The position numbers and the translations under genes are program-made. From NCBI RefSeq assembly GCF_040681875.1, contig NZ_JBFAZP010000006.1:124001-188000 (forward strand): a stretch of DNA of 64,000 nucleotides. The letters are read 5' to 3'. Below are positions 35,441 through 43,550 of the stretch, one piece after another. Under the pieces are notes generated by a model, which was given only the letters and a program-made list of their open reading frames with translations, did not search any database and was not told where the DNA came from. This DNA is from Longispora sp040681875. Its GTDB lineage: Bacteria > Actinomycetota > Actinomycetes > Mycobacteriales > Micromonosporaceae. How positions within the stretch are numbered: position 1 is the first letter of the stretch; each line of letters begins with the position of its first letter.

Positions 35441-35490
35441 CCCCGCGCCCGTCCCTCTCCGGCCAGGCTCCCGGCTGGCCGGCCGGGGAC

Positions 35491-36681
35491 CTAGCGCCAG
35501 GTGACCGCGACCGGCAGGCGGCGCGCCCCGGTCATCACCCGCGCGTCGTACAGGTCGGCGTCGGGGCCGACCGCGAACTCCGGGCACTCCTCCAGCAGCA
35601 TCGCCGTCGCCAACCGGGCCTCCAGCCGGGCCAGCGGCGCGCCGATGCAGAAGTGGATGCCGTGCCCGAAGCTCAGGTGCGGGTTGGGGTTGCGCCCGGC
35701 GTCGAACCGGTCGGCCCCCGCGAACTGCCGCTCGTCCCGGTTGGCCGACGCCAGCCACAGGTTGAGCACCTGACCGGCCCGGATGTCCCGGCCGGCGAGC
35801 GTCACGTCGGTCCTCGCGAGCCGGACCAGGCGCGGGAACGGCGTCCGGACCCGGAGCACCTCCTCCAGGGCCGTCGCCAGGCCCGTCGGGTCGGCCCGCA
35901 GCGCCGCCGTGGCGTCCTGGTGGGCGTCGAGGGCCATCACGGTGTTCCCGAGCAGCAGGGTGGTCGTGATGTGCCCGGCGATGAGCAGCAGGCCGACGAA
36001 GCCCACGATCTCCTCGTCGTCGAGCCGCTCGCCGTCCACCTCGGCCGCGATCAGGGTGCTGGTCAGGTCGGTGGTGGGCGCCGCGCGCCGGGCCCGGATG
36101 TGGTCGAGCAGGTACGCGTTCATCTCGCGGACCGTCGCGCCCACCGCGTTCAGGGTGGCCTCGTCGGGCATCAGCTGCTCGGGCCGGGCGTCGCTGAGCA
36201 GCCCGTCGGCCCAGCGCCGGAACGCGGCCCGGTCGTCGGCGGGCACGCCCAGCAGCTCGGCGATGACGATCACCGGCAACGGGTACGCCAGGTCGGCGAC
36301 CAGGTCGAACGCTGAGGCGCCCCGCACGGTGTCGAGGAGTTCCCGGGTCACCTGGTCGATCCGGGGCGCCAGCTCGGCGACGATCCGGGGCGTGAACGCG
36401 CGGCTGACGAGCCGGCGGAGCTTGAGGTGCCGGGGCGGGTCCATCCCGACGAAGCTGCCCTTGGCGAACAGCTCCAGGTCCTCCTGCGGCGGGATGAGGG
36501 CGCTGAGGTCGGACGAGAACGTGCCGGGATCGGCGAGCACGGCCGACACCTCGGGGTAGCCGAACACGTGCCAGGCGCCGAACGGGCCGTCCCAGCTCAC
36601 GGGCTCGGAGCCGCGCATGTGGTGGAACCAGTCGAGCAGATCGGCGGGATGGGAGGACTGTTGCGCGAAGGTTGCCGTCAT
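35491..36681 (-). CDS. Cytochrome P450, first of two
   Basis: 396 residues. Heme loop FGHGIHFCIGAPLARLE with the ligand Cys345; ExxR helix EEVLR; I-helix LLIAGHITTTLLL. The usual acid in AGxE(T/S)T is replaced by Ile (AGHITTT), which may change proton delivery. Looks like a CYP107/105-type bacterial enzyme. SD AAGGAAGAGG precedes the ATG. No dedicated ferredoxin or reductase is nearby. Substrate unknown; it interrupts the two polysaccharide arms and may be unrelated to them. Confidence 0.92.
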   Translation of the reverse strand: MTATFAQQSSHPADLLDWFHHMRGSEPVSWDGPFGAWHVFGYPEVSAVLADPGTFSSDLSALIPPQEDLELFAKGSFVGMDPPRHLKLRRLVSRAFTPRIVAELAPRIDQVTRELLDTVRGASAFDLVADLAYPLPVIVIAELLGVPADDRAAFRRWADGLLSDARPEQLMPDEATLNAVGATVREMNAYLLDHIRARRAAPTTDLTSTLIAAEVDGERLDDEEIVGFVGLLLIAGHITTTLLLGNTVMALDAHQDATAALRADPTGLATALEEVLRVRTPFPRLVRLARTDVTLAGRDIRAGQVLNLWLASANRDERQFAGADRFDAGRNPNPHLSFGHGIHFCIGAPLARLEARLATAMLLEECPEFAVGPDADLYDARVMTGARRLPVAVTWR

Positions 36682-36783
36682 CGCGGTACCTCTTCCTTTT
36701 TAGACCTTTATAGACGACAAGTCCTCAGCACGCATCGAGGTTTCACCATGGCTCGAAAGCTTCCGTCGGCCGGCCCCCCGGGG

Positions 36784-36789
36784 CATACT
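36784..36789 (+). promoter_or_regulatory. -10 element CATACT, leaderless start
   Basis: CATACT with 7 nt to the ATG at 36797 and no Shine-Dalgarno sequence. Confidence 0.5.
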
Positions 36790-36796
36790 GCGGGGC

Positions 36797-37477
36797 ATGC
36801 CCGTCCGCGTGCAGTTCACCCTCGCCCTGCTGCTCGTCGCGTTCGGCGGGGCCGTCCTCGCCATGCCGGCCGGTTTCGAGGGGCCGCCGCTGGTCGACCT
36901 CGGCACCGGGCACGCCGTGTCCCCGCTGGACCTGGTGGGCGCGGTGCCGCTCGCGATCGGCGGTACGTGGCTGGAGATCCTGATCGTCGTGCGGCTGCCC
37001 CGGCTCCGGCTCGGCCCGCGTACCCTGCTGGGCCTCGGTTTCGCCGCCGGCCTGGGCCTCGGGCTCGTCCTGGCCTCGGTCTACCAGGGCTACTGGTGGT
37101 GGGCCATCGGCGCGGGCGCCTTCGCGGTGGTCCTCGCCGGCCTCACGGTCCGCGCCCTGACCACGACGGAGACGACCGCCGCCGTGGAGACGACCGCCGA
37201 CCCCTCGCCGGGCGAGTCGCCGACGGCCGACCTACCGGCGGCCGGTGCCGTGCCCGCGACGGGTGGCTCTCCCGCCGCCCGGCCGGCCGACGGGGCCGCT
37301 CCGGCCCGGGTGGCCACGGCTCCCCGGCACGAGGTCCCGGCGGTCACCCCGGTGGTCCTGGGCGACCCGGCACCGGCGGCCCCCGGTGCCGGGTCAGCCC
37401 CGGAGCCTGCCCGGCCGGGCCGCCGGAGCAGGAAGAAGGAATCGCCGGACGAGTTCACCCTCGGCCTGGGCGACTGA
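36797..37477 (+). CDS. Membrane protein with disordered C-terminal tail
   Basis: 226 residues. About four hydrophobic segments within the first 115 residues (including FTLALLLVAFGGAVLAMPAG and YWWWAIGAGAFAVVLAGLTV), then a ~100-residue Ala/Pro/Thr-rich disordered tail ending RKKESPDEFTLGLGD. No recognised domain. The conserved-looking acidic end after a basic stretch could be a cytoplasmic docking peptide. Leaderless start predicted. Downstream, two 32-bp direct repeats precede the convergent GH114-like gene. Confidence 0.65.
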   Translation: MPVRVQFTLALLLVAFGGAVLAMPAGFEGPPLVDLGTGHAVSPLDLVGAVPLAIGGTWLEILIVVRLPRLRLGPRTLLGLGFAAGLGLGLVLASVYQGYWWWAIGAGAFAVVLAGLTVRALTTTETTAAVETTADPSPGESPTADLPAAGAVPATGGSPAARPADGAAPARVATAPRHEVPAVTPVVLGDPAPAAPGAGSAPEPARPGRRSRKKESPDEFTLGLGD

Positions 37478-37493
37478 CGACGGCCCGCGCCCC

Positions 37494-37559
37494 GGGGCCA
37501 CGGCCTGGCGTGAACGCACGGCGCCCTGGGGCCACGGCCGGGCGCGAACGGACGGCGCC
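37494..37559. repeat. Two 32-bp direct repeats
   Basis: GGGGCCACGGCC(T/G)GGCG-type units at 37494-37525 and 37528-37559 match at 29 of 32 positions. They fill the gap between convergent genes and resemble, loosely, the ACGCACGG core of the array at 19587-19905. Confidence 0.7.
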
Positions 37560-37594
37560 CGCGACCATGGCTGGCCGGGGCGCCGGATCCGGGC

Positions 37595-38395
37595 TCAGAC
37601 CCTGCTCAGGGCCTTGTCGCTGATCGAGCACACCATCCCGAACCGTTCGGCCCGCCGCCGCGCGAACTCCGTCAGCGCCGGGGTGTCCGCGTAGTCCAGG
37701 GCGAACAGGTCGATGTCGAGGTGCAGCAGGCGCTCGGCGTACTGGGCGTGCACCTCCAGGGTCTCCGGCGGCCAGGGCGCGTACCCCTCGTCGGTCCACC
37801 GGGCGGAGAACGACTCGAACAGCACCCCGTCGACCAGCTCGCCGAGCTGCGGCAACAGCTCGAAGCCCCGGTTGGCGAGCAGGTACGCGTCCGGCGCCGC
37901 CGCCCGCAGGGCCCCGATCAGCGCCAGGGTGTGCGGCAGGTCCTCCGGGTAGGTGAACTCCACGTTGAGGCAGTCGAGGAACAGCCCGTGGAAGCCCGCG
38001 TCGAGGGCCGCCGTCGCCTGGCCGAGCACGTGCGCGACCCAACCGGGGTGCCCGACGTGCACGAAGTGCCCGCCCCAGTCGGGGTTGCGGGACGGCCGGT
38101 GCCAGGGCGCCGGGTCGGGATCGACGTCCTCGGTGACGCTGAGGTAGCCGAGCAGCCGGACCCCGCCCGCGGCGAGCTCGGCCAGTTCGGCCGGGCGGTA
38201 GAAGTCGGGCTGCAGGACGGCGCACCGGTACGTGGTGAGCTTGTCGAGTTCGCCGTCGCCGTAGTAGAAGACGATGTCCTGGCCGACCGAACCGGGCACC
38301 CCCGGGCCCCGGGCGATCCCCGGCGAACCGTCCGGGAAGCCCGGCCCCGGGAAGGTTCCCGGGCTCGTGGCCGGGCCCGGGAGGCCGGTACTCAC
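37595..38395 (-). CDS. GH114/PelA-hydrolase-like protein without signal peptide
   Basis: 266 residues. The first ~38 are a Gly/Pro-rich linker (GLPGPATSPGTFPGPGFPDG) with no hydrophobic signal. The rest is a TIM-barrel hydrolase of the endo-alpha-1,4-polygalactosaminidase/TM1410 type: LLGYLSVTEDVDPD, GLFLDCLNVEFTYPEDLPH, YLLANRGFELLP and VLFESFSARWTDEG. In GH114 enzymes such acidic residues act in catalysis. GTG start overlaps the epimerase stop (GTGA). A cytoplasmic location is odd for a glycan hydrolase; it may be released by another route or act on a carrier-linked product. Confidence 0.75.
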   Translation of the reverse strand: MSTGLPGPATSPGTFPGPGFPDGSPGIARGPGVPGSVGQDIVFYYGDGELDKLTTYRCAVLQPDFYRPAELAELAAGGVRLLGYLSVTEDVDPDPAPWHRPSRNPDWGGHFVHVGHPGWVAHVLGQATAALDAGFHGLFLDCLNVEFTYPEDLPHTLALIGALRAAAPDAYLLANRGFELLPQLGELVDGVLFESFSARWTDEGYAPWPPETLEVHAQYAERLLHLDIDLFALDYADTPALTEFARRRAERFGMVCSISDKALSRV

Positions 38396-39312
38396 CGGTT
38401 GTCCCGGTACCAGTCGAACGTGCGGCGCACGCCGTCCTCCAGGGACACCTTCGGCGCGTACCCGGTGAGGTCGCGCAGTTTGGTCAGGTCCGGGCAGCGG
38501 CGGGCCACCGAACCGGCCGGCGCGGGCGCGATCTCCAGTTCCGGCTTGACCCCGGCGATCCCGTGCACCAGCCCGACCAGGTCCCCGATGTTGGTTTCCT
38601 GGGTGTCGTCGCCGATGTGCACGATCTGGCCGACCGCCTCCGGGGCCGCCATCAGGAGCACCATGGCCTCGACCGCGTCGTCGATGTAGCAGAAGGCGCG
38701 GTGCTGCTCGGACCCGTACACGATGAAGGGGTCCTCGCCCTTGAGGGACCGCAGCGCGAGCTCGGGGACGACGTGGTCCGCGCCCATCCGGGGGCCGTAG
38801 ACGTTGTGGAAGCGGCCGATCACGGCCGGCACCCCGGAGTGCGCCACCGCGGCCTCGCCCCAGAGCTTGGAGATGGCGTAGGTGAACCGGGGGGCGGTGA
38901 CGTCCTGGATGTGCAGCGGGACCGTCTCGTCCGTCGGGACGGCGACGACGCCGGCCGTGACCCCGCCCGCGTAGGCCTCGCTGGTCGACGCGAAGAAGAG
39001 TTTCGGGCCCGGTTGGATCCAGTCCAGCAAGTGGGACAGCGCGAGCGTGTTGATCCGCAGCACCCGCGCCGGGTCCCGCTCCACGTTGCGCACCCCGACG
39101 ACCGCCGCCAGGTGGTAGATGTGGTCCCAGCCGTGCGGGATCCGCTCCCACGCGGCCGGGTCGGTCAGGTCCGCCTGGATGATCTCGTAGCCGAGGTCGT
39201 CGCGGCCCCGGGAGAAGTCGTCCACCACGGTCACGTCGTGGCCGTCGGCCACGAGGCGGCGGGTCAGGTGCGCGCCGATGAACCCGGCGCCGCCGAGTAC
39301 GAGGATCTTCAT
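38392..39312 (-). CDS. NAD-dependent sugar-nucleotide epimerase/dehydratase
   Basis: 306 residues. Extended SDR: GGAGFIGAH (7-15), active-site FASTSEAY and Tyr145-x3-Lys149 (YAISK) are intact. YGSEQHRAFCYIDDAVEAM is typical of UDP-glucose 4-epimerase/UDP-glucuronate decarboxylase relatives. In a GalNAc/GalN polymer pathway the expected role would be a UDP-GlcNAc/UDP-GalNAc epimerase like Uge3, though decarboxylase or dehydratase activity is possible. ATGA overlap with the dehydrogenase gene and GTGA overlap with the hydrolase gene make one operon. Confidence 0.88.
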   Translation of the reverse strand: MKILVLGGAGFIGAHLTRRLVADGHDVTVVDDFSRGRDDLGYEIIQADLTDPAAWERIPHGWDHIYHLAAVVGVRNVERDPARVLRINTLALSHLLDWIQPGPKLFFASTSEAYAGGVTAGVVAVPTDETVPLHIQDVTAPRFTYAISKLWGEAAVAHSGVPAVIGRFHNVYGPRMGADHVVPELALRSLKGEDPFIVYGSEQHRAFCYIDDAVEAMVLLMAAPEAVGQIVHIGDDTQETNIGDLVGLVHGIAGVKPELEIAPAPAGSVARRCPDLTKLRDLTGYAPKVSLEDGVRRTFDWYRDNR

Positions 39313-40601
39313 CGGGCCACCGCCGCGGAGGTTCCGGCGACCTCGTAGCCCAGGCCGACGTAGGACACGCCGAAGGACTCGACGACCGCCTCGTCGAGGA
39401 TCCGCCACGAGTCGTAGACCAGCTTCGGGGTGCCCTCGGCGAACAGGGCCGGGAGGTCCAGGGCCCGGTACATCGGGTGGTCGGTGATCACGAGCACCGC
39501 GTCGGCGGCGGCGAAGCCCTCCTGGAGGGTGACCGGCCGGCCCCCGTAGGCCGTGATGACCTCGGGCGTGACCAGCGGGTCGTGGCCGAGCACCTCGACA
39601 CCGGCGGCCTGGAACACCGGCTGCATGGCCGCGATCGGCGTGCCCCGCATGTCGTCGGTGGGCGGCCAGCCCTTGTACGCCCAGCCGAGCACCAGCACCG
39701 TCTTGAGGTCCTGCACGAGGGAGAGCAGCCGGTGCGCGACGTGCACGGGCAGCTCCTCGTTGAGGGCCCGGGCCCGGCCGATCAGGTAGGGGGTGTGCCC
39801 CTCGCGCTCGGCGGCCGAGATCAGGATGTACGGGTCCTTGGACAGGCACCCGCCGCCCACGTACCCGGGCTTGGCGATGTCGGGGCGCGGGTAGTCGAGG
39901 TTCGTGGCCCGGATGACCTCCAGCGGGTCGAGCCCGAACCGCTCGGCGAGCAGCGCGACCTCGTTGCCGAAGGCGTAGATCACGTCGGTGTGGCAGTTGT
40001 TGGTGAGCTTGACCATCTCGGCGGCCTCCATGGAGGAGACGGGCACGAGCTGGTTGGCGAGGCCGCCGAACAGTTCGAGGCCCGCCTCCAGGGACCGCTG
40101 GTCGAGGCCGCCGATGACCTGGGGCAGCTCGACCAGCTCGCGGAGCGCCTGGCCCTGGATGGTGCGCTCGGGGGCCATCACGACCTTCGCGCCCTCCCAC
40201 AGCTCGGGGAGCACGACCCGCCGGCTGGTGCCGACCGGGACGGTGCTGCGCACGACGACGAGCGTCTCGGGCCCGCAGACGGCGGCGATGTGCTTCGCGG
40301 CGGCGGCGAGGTTGAGCAGGTACGGCTCGTGGGTGGTCTCGTCCACGGGGGTGGACACGCAGATGATGGCCGCGTCGACCCCGTCGGCGGGCAGCTCGGA
40401 CTCGACGTGGATGGTCTTCCCGACGAACTCGGCGAAGACCTCCTCGCAGCCCGGCTCGAAGATGTGCGGCTTGCCGGCGGCCAGGGACTCCAGCACGGCC
40501 GGCTGGGTGTCCACGCCGAACACGGTGAAGCCCTTGCGGGCCAGCGCGGCGGTGAGGGTGAGCCCCACGTAGCCCATGCCGATGACGCCGATCCGTTTCA
40601 T
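39309..40601 (-). CDS. UDP-sugar 6-dehydrogenase (UDP-Glc/UDP-HexNAc type)
   Basis: 430 residues. N-terminal IGVIGMGYVGLTLTAALARKG (4-24) binds NAD; catalytic Cys252 lies in GGGCLSKDP; the central VKLTNNCHTDVIYAFGNEV and C-terminal VLGWAYKGWPPTDDMRGTP are standard. The APERTIQGQALRELVELPQ segment resembles UDP-HexNAc dehydrogenases such as WecC more than UDP-Glc dehydrogenase. It oxidises C6 to a uronate, which would add negatively charged sugars. SD AGGAG 6 nt before ATG; overlaps both neighbours by 4 nt. Confidence 0.9.
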   Translation of the reverse strand: MKRIGVIGMGYVGLTLTAALARKGFTVFGVDTQPAVLESLAAGKPHIFEPGCEEVFAEFVGKTIHVESELPADGVDAAIICVSTPVDETTHEPYLLNLAAAAKHIAAVCGPETLVVVRSTVPVGTSRRVVLPELWEGAKVVMAPERTIQGQALRELVELPQVIGGLDQRSLEAGLELFGGLANQLVPVSSMEAAEMVKLTNNCHTDVIYAFGNEVALLAERFGLDPLEVIRATNLDYPRPDIAKPGYVGGGCLSKDPYILISAAEREGHTPYLIGRARALNEELPVHVAHRLLSLVQDLKTVLVLGWAYKGWPPTDDMRGTPIAAMQPVFQAAGVEVLGHDPLVTPEVITAYGGRPVTLQEGFAAADAVLVITDHPMYRALDLPALFAEGTPKLVYDSWRILDEAVVESFGVSYVGLGYEVAGTSAAVAR

Positions 40602-41569
40602 TCGCAGCTCCTGGTTAAGGTGTCGAGTGCTCGGGTGGTCACGTAGCCGGCGAAGCCCTCGGCCGCGTAGCTCGCGCACGCCTTCCGGATGTTCTCGGGG
40701 CGGGTGGCGTAGTCGACGGCGAGGACGAGCTTGCCGGCCTTGCGCAGTTCACGGGTCTCCGCCAGGTTCTCGGGGCAGAAGTCCTCGTCGCACGGCTTGT
40801 CGGTGGCGAGGAAGAACAGCTCCTCCATGCCGATGCCGTCGATGGCCTCCGTGTAGCCGGAGTATTTCCGCAGCTCCGGGGAGTTCTGCGGGAAGATCAG
40901 GAGCTGTTGGGAGTACTTGGCGATCCGCACGATCAGGTCCGCCATCTTCCGGCCGAGCGTCTCGCGCGTCTCCCCCTTGACCAGCTTGAGGTCGATCTCC
41001 TCGTAGGCCAGCGGCGTGTCGAGGTAGACCCCGTCGAAGCCGGCGCGGGCCGCCTGGTCGAGGCGCGGGCGGACGACCTTGTCCCACCACGCGGCCTCCC
41101 AGTAGCGGACGAAGAACTCCTCGGGCCAGTCGTCCCACCGGTTGAGGACCAGATCCTTGACTCCGGGGTACTCCGGCCGGAAGTTCTCGATGGAGCCGAT
41201 CTCGAAGTACGCCAGGACGGTCTTCCCGCTCCTCTTCAGCGCGGCGACCTCCTCGGCGCGGAAGTAGTCGGTCTTCGCGTCGCGGGCCAGGTCGATCACC
41301 GCGAGCTGACCGGGGGCCTTGGCGACGTCCTCCAGGGTGCCGCCCGGGTAGTTCTGCAACTGGTACACCCAGGAGCTGATCTTCGGGGTGGCCGGCTTCG
41401 GCCGGGGGCTCGCGCCCGGGCTCGTCGTGTGCAGATTCCCCTGGTCGGAGGGGTTGGCACCGGAGGCGGGCGGGTCGACGGCCGTCGGGGTCGCCCGGGG
41501 CGTGCCGCCGGCGGTGGAGGTGCAGCCGGCGACGCTCAGGACGAGCAGGAGGGCGAGGCAACGGCGCAT
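40598..41569 (-). CDS. GH114 endo-alpha-1,4-polygalactosaminidase lipoprotein
   Basis: 323 residues. Lipoprotein signal MRRCLALLLVLSVAGC, then a Thr/Pro-rich tether (~20-65) and a GH114 TIM barrel: WVYQLQNYPGGTL, LAYFEIGSIENFRPEYP, RAGFDGVYLDTPLAYEE, LLIFPQNSPEL and GIGMEELFFLATDKPC. GH114 (Aspergillus Ega3 and bacterial relatives) cuts alpha-1,4-GalN polymers outside the cell. Heads a four-gene leftward operon with dehydrogenase, epimerase and a second hydrolase-like protein. Best single clue that the polymer contains galactosamine. Confidence 0.88.
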   Translation of the reverse strand: MRRCLALLLVLSVAGCTSTAGGTPRATPTAVDPPASGANPSDQGNLHTTSPGASPRPKPATPKISSWVYQLQNYPGGTLEDVAKAPGQLAVIDLARDAKTDYFRAEEVAALKRSGKTVLAYFEIGSIENFRPEYPGVKDLVLNRWDDWPEEFFVRYWEAAWWDKVVRPRLDQAARAGFDGVYLDTPLAYEEIDLKLVKGETRETLGRKMADLIVRIAKYSQQLLIFPQNSPELRKYSGYTEAIDGIGMEELFFLATDKPCDEDFCPENLAETRELRKAGKLVLAVDYATRPENIRKACASYAAEGFAGYVTTRALDTLTRSCE

Positions 41570-41694
41570 GTCACATCCCTGGAGGGCGTTAACTAACCGC
41601 GACCACAGTCACACTCACAGCGTCGTCAGGCAACTCCCGAACCAGACATAAGCACCTCAAAGACCTGTCGGAAAGACGCCAGCCCGGCATTGAA

Positions 41695-41700
41695 TAGATT
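41695..41700 (+). promoter_or_regulatory. -10 element TAGATT, leaderless start
   Basis: TAGATT with exactly 6 nt to the ATG at 41707. Confidence 0.55.
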
Positions 41701-41706
41701 GGGCAC

Positions 41707-42894
41707 ATGTGGCGTAGCTGGGAACAGGTCCACGAGACCGTCGAGCCGGTGTTCTGGCGCGACGGTCACCTCGTCGTGGCCGGGCCGGCGGAAGTGCGGA
41801 AGGTTCTCGCCGACCCCGACACGTACCGGCCGGACAACGCGCTCGACGCCGTCACCCCGATGTCGGTGGCCGTGATGCGGGTCCTGGCGAAGTACCGGTT
41901 CAAGCTGCCGGCCACCCTCGCCAACAACGGCACCGACTCGCACCCCATGATCCGGGGCGCCGTGTTCGACGCGATGCACCCGGCCCGGGTCGAGGCGCTC
42001 CGGCCGTGGCTGACCGGCATCGTCCGCCGCCGGGTCGCCCCGCTGATGCGCCGGCTGCGCGCCGGGGAGGCCGTCGACCTGCACGCCTCGCTCACCACGG
42101 ACCTGCCGCTGCTGGTCCTCGCCCGACTGATCGACCTGCCGGTGGCCGACGTCCGCCGGGTCAAGGACTTCTCCGCCGCCGCCCTGGAACTCTTCTGGGC
42201 CCCGCTCCCCCTCGACCGCCAGCTGCTGCTCGCCGACAAGGTCGGCCAGTACCACCGCGAGCTGCGGGAGATCGCCCGGACCGGCCCGGGGCTCGCCCGC
42301 GACCTGCGCGAGGCCGGCCTCACCGAGAACGAGGTCACCGCCGCGCTGTTCTTCCTGCTCGTCGCCGGCCAGGAGACCACCTCGCAGTTCCTGACCCTGC
42401 TGCTGCACCGGCTGGCGGAGGAGGGCCTGCCCGACGGGTACGACACGGCGGACGTCGTCGAGGAGGGCCTGCGGCTCGACCCGCCGATCCCGACGTGGCG
42501 GCGCCTCGCGGCCCTACCGTCCACACTGTCCGGTGTCGACGTACCCGTCGGCACGTCGGTCCTCCTGTGGCTGGGCGCGGCCGGCCGGGCGGTGGCCGCC
42601 GACCCGCACGCGATGGTGCCCGGCCAGCGCGGCTCGCGCCGGCACCTGGCCTTCGGGGCGGGCGCGCACCGGTGCGTGGGCGCGCAGCTGGCCCGGATGG
42701 AGGCGGCCGTGGTCCTCGACGAGGTCGCGCCGCTGCTGAGGCGGTCGACGGTCGTCACGGCGCCGAGCTTCCCGGCGAACCTGTCGTTCCGGATGCCGGA
42801 CACCCTCGTGGTGCGGAGCACGGACCCGGCTCCGGCCCGGCGGACCGGTGCGGCCCCGCGCACGGATCCGGCCCGGCCGACGGGCCCGGTCTGA
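41707..42894 (+). CDS. Cytochrome P450, second of two
   Basis: 395 residues. Heme loop FGAGAHRCVGAQLARME (Cys323), I-helix LLVAGQETTSQF with the normal acid-Thr pair, and EEGLR as the ExxR motif. The protein ends in a ~30-residue Arg/Pro/Thr-rich tail (APARRTGAAPRTDPARPTG) that looks appended from the repeat-rich downstream DNA. Divergent from the GH114 operon with a 137-bp shared upstream region. Redox partners and substrate are unknown. Confidence 0.9.
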   Translation: MWRSWEQVHETVEPVFWRDGHLVVAGPAEVRKVLADPDTYRPDNALDAVTPMSVAVMRVLAKYRFKLPATLANNGTDSHPMIRGAVFDAMHPARVEALRPWLTGIVRRRVAPLMRRLRAGEAVDLHASLTTDLPLLVLARLIDLPVADVRRVKDFSAAALELFWAPLPLDRQLLLADKVGQYHRELREIARTGPGLARDLREAGLTENEVTAALFFLLVAGQETTSQFLTLLLHRLAEEGLPDGYDTADVVEEGLRLDPPIPTWRRLAALPSTLSGVDVPVGTSVLLWLGAAGRAVAADPHAMVPGQRGSRRHLAFGAGAHRCVGAQLARMEAAVVLDEVAPLLRRSTVVTAPSFPANLSFRMPDTLVVRSTDPAPARRTGAAPRTDPARPTGPV

Positions 42895-43086
42895 CGCGTG
42901 GATCCGGCCGCGCCCACGGACGCGGTCTGCCGCCCGGATCTGGCCCACCAGACGGATCTGGCCCGACACACGGGTGTGGCGCGGCGCCCGGAAAGATAGA
43001 GTCGCGTAACTACAAGACGGTGAACGGGGACCGGGGTGTGGCCGTGAGAGCGCTCCGCCGGGACGGGGATGTGGCGAAGAAGGGCG

Positions 43087-43118
43087 CGTGCCGCACCCGA
43101 GGGAGCGGGTGCGGCACG
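43087..43118 (+). terminator. Hairpin terminator, 13-bp stem
   Basis: CGTGCCGCACCCG (43087-43099) pairs perfectly with 43106-43118 around a 6-nt loop. The nearest upstream gene on this strand is the second P450, 190 bp away. Confidence 0.6.
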
Positions 43119-43126
43119 CGGCGAGC

Positions 43127-43154
43127 TGGGCGGGGACTCCGGAATCCCCGCCCA
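43127..43154 (+). terminator. Second hairpin, 10-bp stem
   Basis: TGGGCGGGGA (43127-43136) pairs with 43145-43154; an 8-nt loop. It follows the first hairpin by 8 nt, and a short pyrimidine run (CCCTTCCCTTT) comes after it. Confidence 0.5.
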
Positions 43155-43436
43155 ACCCTTCCCTTTGGCAACCGAGCTACACCCCTACCCCTCAGTGGAA
43201 GCGCGCTCGGTGACCGACCCGGCGACACGCAACGCCGGGCTCATCTCCGCGATCGGTGCCACCGGGACCGGCGGTGGTGCGGTGATCGCGGTGAAGAACG
43301 GCAACAGCCTGGCCACCTGGGCCATGGCGGGCCACAGGGGCACGGTGCGGGCGACTGGGAGAAACGCCGGCGCCGGACCCCGATCGGTCGGTGCGGAACG
43401 GGGTCGCATCCTTGTTCCGCCTCCAATCCGATCTTA

Positions 43437-43464
43437 TTGGACGATCTGTCCAACGAGATTGGAC
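43437..43464. promoter_or_regulatory. TTGGAC operator-like half-sites upstream of XRE gene
   Basis: TTGGAC (43437-43442) and GTCCAA (43448-43453) form a dyad with a 5-nt centre, followed by another TTGGAC at 43459-43464. Located ~90 bp before the XRE start and suited to autoregulation by it. Confidence 0.45.
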
Positions 43465-43550
43465 ACTACTGCGACATGTCGGCGGCCCGCAAGGGGTCTA
43501 CAGGAGTAACCTTTGTTATCTGCTAATCGAGTCGGCATCCCGAGGCCCCG

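Larger units (their letters stand above)
42895..43550. other. 656-bp gap: short repeats, two strong hairpins, operator-like dyads
   Basis: 42895-42995 holds degenerate CGGATCTGGCCC-type repeats that continue the P450 tail. 43087-43154 carries two strong hairpins. 43155-43430 has weak open frames on both strands that I cannot support as genes. 43437-43464 has TTGGAC half-sites before the XRE gene. Confidence 0.6.

Noticed and set aside
39312..40200. Long second frame antiparallel or overlapping within the dehydrogenase gene
   Set aside because: Arg/Gly/Ala-rich shadow translation; the dehydrogenase frame holds all catalytic motifs.
43185..43409. 74-codon minus-strand frame between the P450 and XRE genes
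   Set aside because: No ribosome site, no family resemblance and a competing open frame on the plus strand.
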